From Modestobacter italicus (GTDB lineage: Bacteria > Actinomycetota > Actinomycetes > Mycobacteriales > Geodermatophilaceae): 64,000 nucleotides of DNA. The notes beneath the pieces are model-generated. The model had not been told where the DNA came from and made no database searches. It saw nothing but the letters and a program-made list of their open reading frames with translations. The stretch spans positions 62,001-126,000 of the forward strand of contig NC_017955.1 in assembly GCF_000306785.1 (NCBI RefSeq), given 5' to 3'. The position numbers and the translations under genes are program-made. This document shows positions 9,888 to 19,123 of this stretch, in pieces. Positions within the stretch are counted from its first letter, which is position 1, and every line of letters starts with the position of its first letter.

Positions 9888-11507
9888 GTGGTGGAGCCCG
9901 AGCGGAGGGTCCTCGCCGACCGCTACGAGCTCGAGTCCCTGCTCGCCGCCGGGGGCATGGGCCAGGTCTGGCGCGCCCACGACCAGCTGCTCGGCCGCAC
10001 GGTCGCGGTCAAGGTGCTGCGCAGCGAGTACACCGGTGACGCGACCTTCCTCGCCCGGTTCCGCGCCGAGGCCACCCACGCCGCCGCGCTGAGCCACCCC
10101 AACATCGCTGCCGTCTACGACTACGGCGAGGTGCCGGCGATCGACGGCTCCGGCGAGCACCTGGCCTACCTGGTCATGGAGCTGGTCGAGGGCGAGTCCC
10201 TCTCCACGCTGCTGGCCCGGGTGGGCCGGCTGGGCACCGACCGCACCCTGGACGTCCTCCGGCAGACCGCCTCCGCGCTGGCCGCGGCGCACGAGGCCGG
10301 TGTCGTGCACCGGGACGTCAAGCCGGGCAACGTGCTCGTCCGCTGGGACGGCACGGTCAAGATCACCGACTTCGGCATCGCCTGGTCGGCGGGCAGCGTC
10401 CCGCTCACCCAGACCGGCCAGGTCGTCGGCACGGCGTCCTACCTCTCGCCCGAGCAGGCCGCCGGCGCGCACGCCAGCACGGCCAGCGACGTCTACGCCC
10501 TGGGCATGGTCGGCTACGAGTGCCTGGCCGGCCGGCGGGCCTTCGACGGCGAGAACTCGGTGACCATCGCGCTGCGGCACCTCCGCGACACCCCCGACCC
10601 GCTGCCGGCCGACGTCCCGGCCGGGGTGCGCACGCTCATCGAGCACGCCACTGTCAAGGACCCGGTCCAGCGCTACCCCGACGGCGCCGCGTTCGTCGCC
10701 GCCGTCGACGAGCTGCTGGCCGGCCGGCAGCTGCCGCCGGTGCAGCACACCGACACGCAGAGCTTCTGGCTGCTCCCCGACGCCGCCGCGCTGGCCGGGG
10801 CGTCGACGGCGTCCGCGAGCCGCCCACCGGCGCGGTCGGGCCGGGCCGGCCGGCTGCTGGTCCCGCTGGTCGCGCTGCTGGTCGGCGCCGGGGTCGCCGC
10901 TGCCGTGCAGCAGGCGGTGCTGCCCACCGACCCGGCCACCACCGCGGCCGCCGCGGCCACCGGCCCGGCGGCCCCGACGCCCGAGGCGCTGGTGCTCGAG
11001 GCCGGGGACTACCTGGGCCGGCCGGTCGACGCCGTGGCGGCGCAGCTGGAGGCGCTGGGCCTGGTCGTGCAGCGGGAGACCGTGTCGACCGGCGACGCCG
11101 ACCCGGGCACCGTCGTCGACGTCGCCCCGCTGTCGGTCCGGCTGGAGGCCGGGGACACCGTGCTGGTCAGCTACGCGGTGGCCCCGCAGACCCGGAGCAG
11201 CACCGTGCAGCCCGCCCCGCGGACCCCGGCCGAGGCCGTCGTCGCGCCGTCGACCAAGGCCGCGCCGACGCCGACCGCCGTCCCGACGCCGACGCCCACC
11301 CCGAGCGCGACCCCGACCCCCACGGCCACCCCGACCCCCACGCCGACCGAGACGTCCGCGCCCACCACGACGTCGCAGGCCCCGGAGACCGACGACGGCG
11401 AGGGCGACGAGGACGACGACCACGGCTGGCCCGGCGGTGGGTCGCCCGCTCCGTCGTCCACGCCCACCGCCCCCCCGACGCCGACCGCCACGCCCGTCCA
11501 GGGCTGA
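9888..11507 (+). CDS. Ser/Thr protein kinase with one PASTA domain
   Basis: 539 aa. The kinase domain covers about residues 1-275: glycine loop AAGGMGQVWRAHD, VAVKVL lysine, catalytic loop VHRDVKPGNVLV, DFGIAW, and SPEQ in the activation segment. One transmembrane helix follows at about 323-343. An extracellular PASTA-like module spans about 365-435, then a low-complexity Thr/Pro tail rich in PTPTP and acidic residues. PknB-type kinases sense cell-wall fragments through PASTA repeats; a single repeat is fewer than usual. It sits upstream of a SpoIIE-type phosphatase gene, a possible opposing partner. Confidence 0.92.
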   Translation: MVEPERRVLADRYELESLLAAGGMGQVWRAHDQLLGRTVAVKVLRSEYTGDATFLARFRAEATHAAALSHPNIAAVYDYGEVPAIDGSGEHLAYLVMELVEGESLSTLLARVGRLGTDRTLDVLRQTASALAAAHEAGVVHRDVKPGNVLVRWDGTVKITDFGIAWSAGSVPLTQTGQVVGTASYLSPEQAAGAHASTASDVYALGMVGYECLAGRRAFDGENSVTIALRHLRDTPDPLPADVPAGVRTLIEHATVKDPVQRYPDGAAFVAAVDELLAGRQLPPVQHTDTQSFWLLPDAAALAGASTASASRPPARSGRAGRLLVPLVALLVGAGVAAAVQQAVLPTDPATTAAAAATGPAAPTPEALVLEAGDYLGRPVDAVAAQLEALGLVVQRETVSTGDADPGTVVDVAPLSVRLEAGDTVLVSYAVAPQTRSSTVQPAPRTPAEAVVAPSTKAAPTPTAVPTPTPTPSATPTPTATPTPTPTETSAPTTTSQAPETDDGEGDEDDDHGWPGGGSPAPSSTPTAPPTPTATPVQG

Positions 11508-11542
11508 CGTCGGCGCGGGGCTGCCCGAGCGCCCCGCGCCGG

Positions 11543-11548
11543 TATGGT
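11543..11548 (+). promoter_or_regulatory. -10 box (TATGGT) before the PAS-GAF-SpoIIE gene
   Basis: TATGGT matches TANNNT. If used, transcription starts near 11555. This removes the ATG at 11544 as a start and favours the GTG at 11604. Confidence 0.4.
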
Positions 11549-11603
11549 CACCGCCGACGGGCCACCGAGCCGAGGTGGTGGACCGCTGAGGTCGCGAGGG
11601 GCC

Positions 11604-13523
11604 GTGGTCACGCGGGCGGACGAGCCGGGTGGGGCGACCGGCGGGCGCGCGGGCGGATCCGGTGAGCCGGGTGGCGAGGTCGACCACACCGCGGTCTTCG
11701 CCGCGCTTCCGACCCCCTACCTGGTGCTGACCCCCGACCTGGTCATCGCCGACGCGAACCCCGCCTACCTGGCCCGCACCGGCCGGGAGCTCGCCGAGCT
11801 GGTGGGCCGCGACGTCTTCGAGGCGTTCCCCGGCAACCCCAACGAGGTCGACCCCGACGGCGGCGTGGCCAAGGTGCGGGCCTCCCTGGAGCGCGCGCGG
11901 GACACCGGCCGGCCGCACACCATGTCGGTGCAGGAGTACGACATCGCCGACGGGTCCGGCGGGTTCACCAAGCGCTTCTGGAGCCTGATCAGCGTGCCGG
12001 TGCCCGACGGGCAGGGTGGCTGCCGGTACGTGCTGCAGCGCGCCGAGGACATCACCGACTACGTGCGCCAGCAGGCGCAGGCCGCCCACCCCGCGGGCAC
12101 CGGCAAGAAGTGGCAGCGCCGCGTGCTGGAGGTGGAGAGCGACCTGTTCACCCGCGCCGCCGAGCTGTCCGCCTCGCGGGCGGCCGAGGCGGACACCGCC
12201 CGGCGGCTCGCCGCGCTCTCCGGGGTGGCGCTCGCGCTGGGCCGGGCCGAGACGTTGGACGACCTGGCGCGGGTGGTGACCCAGAAGGGGCTGGTCGCCC
12301 TGGCCGCGCACGGCGGCGCGGTGGCCGTCTGCGAGGACGGCGACCTGCACCTGGTGCTCAGCGAGGGCATCAGCCCGCTCGGCGTCGGCCCGGACACCGT
12401 GCTGCCGCTGGAGGCGCCCTACCCGGGCTGCGTCGCCGCGCGCACCGGTGCGCGGGTGCTGCTCCCCGACCGCGCCAGCAGCGAGGCGTTCTCCCCTGAG
12501 CTCGCCGAGCTGGTGGCGGCCACGGGCGTCGAGGCGTGGGCGGCGGTGCCGCTGGAGAGCGGCGACCGGCGGATCGGGTCGCTGAGCGTGGGGTGGACGA
12601 CGCCCACGACGCTCGACCCGGCCGACCTGGAGCTGCTGCTGGCGCTGGCCGCCCAGTGCGCGCAGACCGTGGAGCGGATCCGCGCCCGCGAGGCCGAGCA
12701 GGCCCGCAACGACGCGGTGCGGGGCATCGCCGAGGTGCTGCAGCGCAGCCTGCTCACCGACCCGCCGGAGCCCGACCACCTGGAGGTCGCCGTCCGGTAC
12801 GTGCCGGCGGCGACCGACGCGCAGGTCGGCGGCGACTGGTACGACGCCTTCCTGCTCGGTGACGGCCGCACCGCGCTGGTCATCGGCGACGTCACCGGGC
12901 ACGACCGGTACGCCGCTGCCGCGATGGCGCAGGTGCGCAACGTGCTGCGGGGCGTCGCGCACTGCCAGCAGGGGTCGCCGGCCACCGTGCTGACCGCGCT
13001 GGACCGGGCGATGCGCGACCTGGCCGTCGACACCCTGGCCACCGCCGTCCTGGCCGTCGTCGAGCAGCGCCCCGAGGACGCCGATCGCGGCGTGCGGGTG
13101 CTCCGCTGGAGCAACGCCGGGCACCCGCCGCCGATGCTGCTCAGCCCGGAGGGCCGGGTGACCGTGCTGGAGCAGGACCCGGACCTGCTGCTGGGGCTCG
13201 ACCCGTCGGCACCCCGCGCCGACCACGTGCAGGAGCTGCGGCCCGGCGCGACCGTGCTGTTCTACACCGACGGCCTCATCGAGCGCCGGGGGGTCGCGCT
13301 CGACGCCGGGATCAGCTGGCTCGCCGGCGTGCTGGCCGCCGGGGCGGAGCTCTCGGTGGACGAGCTCTGCGACCGGCTCCTCGGTGAGCTCGCCGGTGCG
13401 GTGGAGGACGACGTGGCGCTGCTGGTCGTCCGCACCCACCCCGAGGACCGCCGCCGCCCACCGGAGGCGGGACCCGCCCGGGTGCCGGCGGGCCACAGCG
13501 CGGTCAGCCCGCCGAGCCCCTGA
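11604..13523 (+). CDS. PAS-GAF-SpoIIE (PP2C-type) serine phosphatase
   Basis: 639 aa from the GTG at 11604, which has GAGGG 3 nt upstream; an ATG at 11544 would add 20 disordered residues but lies inside a likely -10 box. Domains in order (numbered from 11604): PAS (about 25-155, YLVLTPDLVIADANPAYL), a linker, GAF (about 200-365), and a SpoIIE/PP2C phosphatase (about 385-615) with VGGDWYDAFLL, GDVTGHDRYAAAAMAQ, SNAGHPPPMLL and FYTDGLIERRG. Such RsbU-like enzymes dephosphorylate STAS anti-anti-sigma factors in response to signals sensed by PAS/GAF. No STAS or HATPase gene is adjacent. Confidence 0.9.
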   Translation: MVTRADEPGGATGGRAGGSGEPGGEVDHTAVFAALPTPYLVLTPDLVIADANPAYLARTGRELAELVGRDVFEAFPGNPNEVDPDGGVAKVRASLERARDTGRPHTMSVQEYDIADGSGGFTKRFWSLISVPVPDGQGGCRYVLQRAEDITDYVRQQAQAAHPAGTGKKWQRRVLEVESDLFTRAAELSASRAAEADTARRLAALSGVALALGRAETLDDLARVVTQKGLVALAAHGGAVAVCEDGDLHLVLSEGISPLGVGPDTVLPLEAPYPGCVAARTGARVLLPDRASSEAFSPELAELVAATGVEAWAAVPLESGDRRIGSLSVGWTTPTTLDPADLELLLALAAQCAQTVERIRAREAEQARNDAVRGIAEVLQRSLLTDPPEPDHLEVAVRYVPAATDAQVGGDWYDAFLLGDGRTALVIGDVTGHDRYAAAAMAQVRNVLRGVAHCQQGSPATVLTALDRAMRDLAVDTLATAVLAVVEQRPEDADRGVRVLRWSNAGHPPPMLLSPEGRVTVLEQDPDLLLGLDPSAPRADHVQELRPGATVLFYTDGLIERRGVALDAGISWLAGVLAAGAELSVDELCDRLLGELAGAVEDDVALLVVRTHPEDRRRPPEAGPARVPAGHSAVSPPSP

Positions 13524-13839
13524 CCTGCCGCGCGGGCAGCAGCCGCCGTCCCGCCGCCCGGCAGCCCAGCACCAGGCACGCCGCGGCGGCGGCCAGCGCC
13601 AGCCGACCGGGGCTCGCCTGCACCCCGCCGAGGAGGACGCCGACGACGGCCGCGCCCAGCGCCGCTCTCAGCAGGGAGTCGCGCCCGGTGCGCAGGCCGC
13701 CGACCGCGAGCAGCAGACCGGCGACGACGGCGACCCGGGCGGGCGAGGCCGCGCCGGGCAGCTGACCGGTCCAGGGCAGGCCGAGGGCGGCGACGGCGAG
13801 CCCGCCGGCGGCGAGGTACCAGCCGCGCGGGCTGCTCAC
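13504..13839 (-). CDS. Small hydrophobic membrane protein, unknown function
   Basis: 111 aa from a GTG at 13839 that overlaps the TGA of the upstream gene on the same strand (GTGA). Three or four hydrophobic segments are visible, with GWYLAAGGLAVAALGLPW near the N-terminus and a basic tail. No family is recognised. It overlaps the 3' end of the SpoIIE gene, convergently, by 20 nt. It is probably translated together with the preceding membrane gene. Confidence 0.6.
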   Translation of the reverse strand: MSSPRGWYLAAGGLAVAALGLPWTGQLPGAASPARVAVVAGLLLAVGGLRTGRDSLLRAALGAAVVGVLLGGVQASPGRLALAAAAACLVLGCRAAGRRLLPARQVRGSAG

Positions 13840-14602
13840 TCGGTGCGGCCGGGGGCCGACCAGAGCGCGGCCGCCGCCGCGGCGAGGGCGGCGGTGAGCC
13901 AGAACCCGCGGTCGGTGGGGGCGATCGGCAGCGCGACCAGCACCCAGAACGTGGCCAGCGCCGCGGCGCCGACGGCGCCGGTGCGCCATGCCGTCCGTGC
14001 GGGCAACCGGCCGGTCAGCGCGCCGAGCGGCGCCACGAGGACGACCAGCGCCCCGACGGTCGCGAGCGCGGACCAGGTCGGCACGAGCTCCCACAGCGAC
14101 GCGCTCTCGAAGTCGAGCGCCAGCCCCAGCTCCAGCAGCAGGACGGCGAGGACGGCCAGCCCCAGCGAGAGCACGACCGCCCCGCCGCGGCGGGCGCCGT
14201 CACCGCGGCCAGCGGCGACCGGCGGTGCGACGACGCGCCCGCGGCATGCGCGGCGCCCGGCGTCCCCGGCGTCGTGCCCGGCCCGGCGGACGGCGGCGGG
14301 AGGGTCGCCGTGCTGCTCCCACTGGCCGTGACCGGTGGGCGGTCGGGGAAGCCGGGGACCAGGTCCAGCGGACCGGTGCCGTGCCCGCGCAGCTGCTCCG
14401 TCGCGTGGCTGCCGGCCGGGGGAGCAGGATCGGCCGGGGGCGTCCAGTCCTGCGCCACCTGGGTCGGCGGGTCGTCGGGGCCGGGCGCCGCGGTGGGGCG
14501 CTGGCTGGGGGGCAGCAGGATCGACTGGGTGCGCGGGCCGTCGTCGTCCGGGCCCTGCGGGTGGGGCTGCGGTTCGGGGATCGGCGGGTGGGGCTGGCTC
14601 AT
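13836..14602 (-). pseudogene. Pro-rich membrane protein interrupted by an apparent frameshift
   Basis: The 5' part starts at the ATG at 14602 with a strong AGGAGG site 6 nt upstream and encodes a polar Pro-rich N-terminus (MSQPHPPIPEPQPHPQ). That frame then turns into Arg/Ser/Trp-rich nonsense and stops at 14015. A different frame gives convincing membrane helices (VVLSLGLAVLAVLLLELGLAL onward) ending at 13836, coupled to the next gene. The switch falls in the G/C run at about 14178-14205 and fits one missing base. It is either a real frameshift or a sequencing error; an alternative is a separate gene from a GTG near 14174. The function is unknown. Confidence 0.6.
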
Positions 14603-14702
14603 CTGTCCTCCTGGTGACGGGCGTGGGGCGCGCCCCCGGCAGCGGTGCCGACCGGGTCGGACCGCGTGGCGGTCCGGCAGTCACCGTAGCTGCGCGGCGT
14701 CC

Positions 14703-14708
14703 TAGGGT
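14703..14708 (+). promoter_or_regulatory. -10 box of a likely leaderless promoter (cinA)
   Basis: TAGGGT ends 6 nt before the GTG start at 14715, and there is no ribosome-binding site. This is the same arrangement as at 8625. Confidence 0.55.
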
Positions 14709-14714
14709 CGGGGC

Positions 14715-15998
14715 GTGGCAGTGCGTGCGGGCATCGTGGTGACCGGTACCGAGGTCCTGACCGGGCGGGTCGCCGACCGCAACGGTCCGTGGCTGGCAGA
14801 GGCGCTCCGGGCGCGGGGGGTCGACGTCGGCTCGGTGGTCGTCGTCGGGGACCGGCCCGAGGACCTGCACGCCGCGCTGGCCTTCCTCACCGGCAACGGC
14901 CTGGACCTGGTGATCACCACCGGGGGGCTCGGCCCGACCGCCGACGACCTCACCGCGGCGGTGGTGGGGGAGTTCCAGGACCGCCCGTCGGAGGTGGACC
15001 CGGCTCTGGAGGAGCGGATCGCGGGTGTGGTGGCCCGGCTGAGCGCGCGGCGGGGCTGGCTGATGGACCCGGAGGCCACGGCCGCGGGGGTCCGCAAGCA
15101 GGCCCTGGTGCCGGTCGGCGCGACCGTGCTCGAGCCCGTGGGCACCGCTCCCGGACTGGTGGTGCCGGCCGCCGAGGGGCGCAGCGGCCCGCCGGTGGTC
15201 GTGCTCCCCGGGCCGCCGTCGGAGCTGCAGGGGATGTGGCCGGCCGCGCTGGCCGCCGACCCGGTGCAGGCGGCGCTGGACGGGGCCACCGAGCTGCGGC
15301 AGCAGACGTTGCGGCTGTGGGGGACCCCGGAGTCGGAGCTCGCGGCGACCCTGCGCCGGGTCGAGGACCAGCTGACCGGGCTCGAGGTGACCACCTGCCT
15401 GCGGGACGGCGAGCTGGAGATCGTCACCCGCTACGCCTCGGACGCCGAGCCGGCCTACGCGCGGCTGACCGAGGCGATCAGCAGCGACTTCCCCGACACC
15501 CTGTTCAGCACCGGGCCTACGCCCGACGCCCTGGTCGCCGGTGCGTTGGTCGACCGGGGCTGGAGGGTGGCCGTGGGGGAGTCCTGCACCGGTGGGCTGC
15601 TCACGGCCCGGCTGACCGCGGCGCCCGGGTCGTCGGCGTGGGTGGTGGGCGGGGTCGCCGCCTACGCGAACAGCGCGAAGGAGCAGCTGCTCGGTGTGCC
15701 GGCGGCGACGCTGGCCGAAGCGGGTGCCGTCAGCCCGGAGGTCGCCCTGGCGCTGGCCGAGGGGGCGCGGAACCGGTTCGGGGCCGACCTCGGGATCGGG
15801 GTCACCGGTATCGCCGGCCCGGGAGGCGGGACGGCCGACAAGCCGGTGGGCACCGTCCACCTCGCGGTCGTCGGGCCGGCGGGCACCCTGACGAAGGCGG
15901 TCGTGCTGCCCGGCTCGCGGGAGGCGGTCCGGCAGCGGACGACGACGCTCGCGGTCCATCTGCTGCGGCAGCTGCTCCTGGGCGGGCCGCCCGCCTGA
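14715..15998 (+). CDS. cinA: CinA family protein: MoCF-like domain plus NMN deamidase domain
   Basis: 427 aa, full length. The N-terminal MoCF/COG1058 domain (about 1-170) has GIVVTGTEVLTGRVADRN and TTGGLGPTADDLT. The C-terminal CinA/PncC domain (about 260-420) has VGESCTGGLLTARLT, with the catalytic Ser, and GVTGIAGPGGGTADKPVGTV. The family hydrolyses ADP-ribose or NADH-derived pyrophosphates and deamidates nicotinamide mononucleotide in pyridine-nucleotide salvage. A parS-like palindrome lies just after the stop. Confidence 0.93.
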   Translation: MAVRAGIVVTGTEVLTGRVADRNGPWLAEALRARGVDVGSVVVVGDRPEDLHAALAFLTGNGLDLVITTGGLGPTADDLTAAVVGEFQDRPSEVDPALEERIAGVVARLSARRGWLMDPEATAAGVRKQALVPVGATVLEPVGTAPGLVVPAAEGRSGPPVVVLPGPPSELQGMWPAALAADPVQAALDGATELRQQTLRLWGTPESELAATLRRVEDQLTGLEVTTCLRDGELEIVTRYASDAEPAYARLTEAISSDFPDTLFSTGPTPDALVAGALVDRGWRVAVGESCTGGLLTARLTAAPGSSAWVVGGVAAYANSAKEQLLGVPAATLAEAGAVSPEVALALAEGARNRFGADLGIGVTGIAGPGGGTADKPVGTVHLAVVGPAGTLTKAVVLPGSREAVRQRTTTLAVHLLRQLLLGGPPA

Positions 15999-16005
15999 GC
16001 CGGCC

Positions 16006-16019
16006 GTTCCACGTGGAAC
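16006..16019. repeat. 14-bp palindrome, parS-like, copy 1
   Basis: GTTCCACGTGGAAC, a perfect palindrome in the cinA downstream region. It differs from the ParB site core GTTTCACGTGAAAC at two symmetric positions. An identical copy lies at 38565-38578. Confidence 0.45.
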
Positions 16020-16144
16020 AGCCGGTGACTCGGTACACCGGTTCGTGGACGCAGGGTCACGCCATCCCGACCGCGTTCTCATGATCGGTCAAATACCGCC
16101 CGTTCCGGTTCTACCTCTCTTGTGCGGTGGAGGAGCGTGCACCC

Positions 16145-18955
16145 ATGCCGGAGTCCGGGAGTGGCGCTGCCCCGCGCCCTCCCGCGCGCCGGTCGTGGTT
16201 CCGCCGCTTGGTGGTGACCGCCGGTCTCACCACGGGCGGGTGCCTGGCCGTCGGTCTCGCAGCCGGGACCGCCGTCGCGGAGGACGTGCTCCCGGGCGAG
16301 CCGCTGGATTCCGTGGTGACGACGGTGGCCACGGCGGGGGACGTCGTGCCGAGCGATGTCGTGCCGCCGGCACCGACGTCGGCCGGTGCCGGGCCGGCTG
16401 ACCTGCCGCCGGTCGCCGTGGCGCCACCGACGACACCCCCCGTTGACCCGGCTCCGTCCGGGCTCGTCCCAGACGCGCCGGTGCCTGACCTGCCGGTACC
16501 TGATGTCCCCGTGCCTGATGTCCCCGTGCCTGACGTCCCCGTGCCGGACGTCCCCGTGCCTGACTTCCCCGTGCCGGACGCCTCCGTGCCGGACGTCCCC
16601 GTACCGGACGTCCCGATGCCGGACGCCTCCGTACCGGACGTCCCGGTGCCGGACGTTGCCGTGCCGCAGGTTCCCATGCCTGACCTCCCGGTGCCTGGCG
16701 GTCAGCAGCCGGGTCCCCCCACGGAGCCGGCGCCACCCGTGTCGGTGGAGCCTGTACCCGACCTGCCCTTGCCTCCGGTGACGGTGCCCGACGTCCCGTT
16801 GCCTCCGGTGACGGTGCCCGACGTCCCGTTGCCTCCGGTGGCGGTGCCCGACGTCCCGTTGCCTCCGGTGGCGGTGCCCGACGTCCTGTTGCCTCCGGTG
16901 GCGGTGCCCGACGTCTCCGTGCCGGACGTCCCGGTGCCTGACGTCTCCGTGCCTGACCTCCCGGTGCCTGACGGTGACCAGCCGGGTCCCTCCACGGAGC
17001 CGGCTCCTGTCGTGTCCCTGCCGCCAGGCGTCCCCGACGTCATCGTGCCGCCGATGCCGCTGCCGGACGTGCCGGATCTCCCGGTCCCGCCGGTCTCTGT
17101 GCCGGGGGTGTCCCTGCCGCCGGTCGTCCCGGACGTGGTCGTGCCGCCGGTCTCGCAGCCCGACCTCCCCGACGTGCCGGGTTTCCCGGACCTGCCGCTG
17201 CCGCCGGTCGTCCCGGACGTGGTCGTGCCGCCGGTCTCGCAGCCCGACCTCCCCGACGTGCCGGGTTTCCCGGACCTGCCGCTGCCGCCGGTGCGGGTGC
17301 CTCCGGTCGCGCTGCCGCACGTGCCGGACGTTGTGTTGCCGCCGGTCGTGGTCGTGCCGCCGTTCTCGCTGCCGGACGTCCCGGATGTCCCGGATCTGCC
17401 CGTGCCGCCGGTCGACGTGCCGGTTGTCCCGGATCTGCCGCTGCCGCCGGTGCGGGTGCCTCCGGTCGCGCTGCCGCACGTGCCCGAGGTCGTGTTGCCG
17501 CCGGTCGTGGTCGTGCCGCCGTTCTCGCTGCCGGACGTCCCGGATGTCCCGGATCTGCCCGTGCCGCCGGTCGACGTGCCGGTTGTCCCGGATCTGCCGC
17601 TGCCGCCGGTGCGGGTGCCTCCGGTCGCGCTGCCGCATGTGCCGGACGTTGTGTTGCCGCCGGTCGTAGTCGTGCCGCCGGTCGTGGTCGTGCCGCCGTT
17701 CTCGCTGCCTGACGTTCCGGATGTCCCGGACGTCCTGGACCTGCCGGTGCCGCCGGTGCGGGCGCCTCCGGTCGCGCTGCCGCATGTGCCGGACGTCGTG
17801 TTGCCGCCGGTCGTAGTCGTGCCGCCGGTCGTGGTCGTGCCGCCGTTCTCGCTCCCGGATGTCCCGGATGTCCCGGACGTCCCGGATCTGCCGCTGCCGC
17901 CGGTGCGGGTGCCTCCGGTCTCGCTGCCCGACCTGCCGGACGTGCCCGGTCTCCCGATGCCGCCGGTCTCGCTGCCGGACGTGCCCGAGGTCGTGTTGCC
18001 GCCGGTCGTGGTCGTGCCGCCGTTCTCACTGCCCGACCTGCCGGATGTCCCGGACCTGCCTGTGCCGCCGGTCGAGGCGCTGCCGGTCGTCCCGGTCGTA
18101 GTTGTGCCGCCGCTCCCGCTGCCCGACCTGCCGGTCATCGTCGTTCCGGTGGTCTCGGGCCCGACGCCGGTCGCGGTGCCGGACCTGACGGTCCCCGGGG
18201 TCGTGCTGGAGCCGGCCGTCGCGGTGCCCGTCGTTGCGGTGCCCGTCGTTGCGGTGCCCGTCGTTGCGGTGCCCGTCGTTGAGGTGCCCGTCGTCGAGGA
18301 GTCCGTCGTCCCGGCGCCGACGACCCCGGTGGACGCGGACCCGCCGGTGGTGGCACCGGTGGAGGCGGTCACGGTGGAGGCGGTCCCGGCAACCACCCCG
18401 GTGACTGCTGACCCGGCGGCGCCGGCTACCGAGGCAGCCACACCGGCGGCTGCGGCGTCCGTGCAGCCCGCCACCACCGCCGCCGCCGCGCCGACCTCCG
18501 AGGTGCCGAGCTCGGGCTCGACCTCGGTGACCGCGCCGGTCGTCGTCCCGGCGGCTGGTTCCTCCGGAACTGCCTCCGTGCTGGAGGTCAGCGACCTCTG
18601 CGTCGTGGCCGACTCCGCTGACCCGGGCAGCACCGACCGGTCGTCCACGCGGTCCGGACCCCCGTCGCACGCCCAGCGCACCGCGCCGGTCCCGGCCGCT
18701 CCGGCGAGCCCGGCCGCGCCGCACGACCCGCCGGCCCCGGCACCGCTGCCCGCCCCGGCTCCGACGGCGCCCGCGACTCCCGTGCCGCCGACGCCGACGT
18801 CCCCGGGCGGCGCCAACTGGTCGCCGCTCGGCGCCCTGCACGCCACGCTCCCCACGCTGCCGGTCCAGCCGGCGCTGGCGGACCTGGTCTCCACGGCCCC
18901 GGTCCGCACCCTCCAGGACGGCTTGCTCCCCGAGCCGTCCTCCTCCCCCGACTAG
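16145..18955 (+). CDS. Secreted Val-Pro-Asp repeat protein, unknown function
   Basis: 936 aa from the ATG at 16145 with GGAGGAG 9 nt upstream; a GTG at 16127 would overlap that site. The N-terminus has a Sec signal peptide (basic RRSWFRRL, hydrophobic VVTAGLTTGG..., likely cleavage near AVA-ED). About 600 residues are then degenerate repeats of the VPDVP/LPPV type, built at DNA level from tandem units of 30, 84 and 159 nt. An Ala/Thr/Val-rich region follows, then a tail with WSPLGAL and the last residues EPSSSPD. There is no LPxTG, catalytic domain or membrane anchor. It is probably an extended extracellular or wall-spanning protein. The C-terminal tail resembles that of the gene at 50681-51535. 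Confidence 0.8.
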   Translation: MPESGSGAAPRPPARRSWFRRLVVTAGLTTGGCLAVGLAAGTAVAEDVLPGEPLDSVVTTVATAGDVVPSDVVPPAPTSAGAGPADLPPVAVAPPTTPPVDPAPSGLVPDAPVPDLPVPDVPVPDVPVPDVPVPDVPVPDFPVPDASVPDVPVPDVPMPDASVPDVPVPDVAVPQVPMPDLPVPGGQQPGPPTEPAPPVSVEPVPDLPLPPVTVPDVPLPPVTVPDVPLPPVAVPDVPLPPVAVPDVLLPPVAVPDVSVPDVPVPDVSVPDLPVPDGDQPGPSTEPAPVVSLPPGVPDVIVPPMPLPDVPDLPVPPVSVPGVSLPPVVPDVVVPPVSQPDLPDVPGFPDLPLPPVVPDVVVPPVSQPDLPDVPGFPDLPLPPVRVPPVALPHVPDVVLPPVVVVPPFSLPDVPDVPDLPVPPVDVPVVPDLPLPPVRVPPVALPHVPEVVLPPVVVVPPFSLPDVPDVPDLPVPPVDVPVVPDLPLPPVRVPPVALPHVPDVVLPPVVVVPPVVVVPPFSLPDVPDVPDVLDLPVPPVRAPPVALPHVPDVVLPPVVVVPPVVVVPPFSLPDVPDVPDVPDLPLPPVRVPPVSLPDLPDVPGLPMPPVSLPDVPEVVLPPVVVVPPFSLPDLPDVPDLPVPPVEALPVVPVVVVPPLPLPDLPVIVVPVVSGPTPVAVPDLTVPGVVLEPAVAVPVVAVPVVAVPVVAVPVVEVPVVEESVVPAPTTPVDADPPVVAPVEAVTVEAVPATTPVTADPAAPATEAATPAAAASVQPATTAAAAPTSEVPSSGSTSVTAPVVVPAAGSSGTASVLEVSDLCVVADSADPGSTDRSSTRSGPPSHAQRTAPVPAAPASPAAPHDPPAPAPLPAPAPTAPATPVPPTPTSPGGANWSPLGALHATLPTLPVQPALADLVSTAPVRTLQDGLLPEPSSSPD
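16770..17950 (+). repeat. Nested tandem repeats within the secreted repeat gene
   Basis: Three levels are visible: about five 30-nt units (about 16770-16915), two near-identical 84-nt units (17121-17288), and three 159-nt units in exact register (unit landmarks at 17291, 17450 and 17609), followed by diverged copies. All lengths are multiples of three, so copy changes keep the frame. Confidence 0.85.
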
Positions 18956-19123
18956 GGGTCCTCTCCGCAGCTGCGGCTCGTGCCGACCTGCGCCGTCCCG
19001 GCGTGCGTCCCCCAGCCCGGCTGCTCCGCCGTGCCAGGCCGCCCGCGGCCTCGGCAGGCGGTGAGTGAGAACTGCCGATGACCGGCCACCCCTCCAGCGC
19101 CCCGGCGCCGAGGGACACGGCCT

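Noticed and set aside
9747-13496. A minus-strand open frame of more than 1,200 codons
   Set aside because: It is the antisense shadow of the kinase and SpoIIE genes, caused by high G+C; its sequence is low-complexity Gly/Arg/Ala.
14178-14199. Programmed frameshift site joining the two halves of the Pro-rich membrane gene
   Set aside because: No slippery heptamer or downstream pseudoknot is evident; an indel or sequencing error is simpler.
16079-17785. Minus-strand frame rich in HRRQ/RHVR repeats
   Set aside because: It is the mirror of the secreted repeat gene; the plus-strand frame has the signal peptide, start site and coherent ending.
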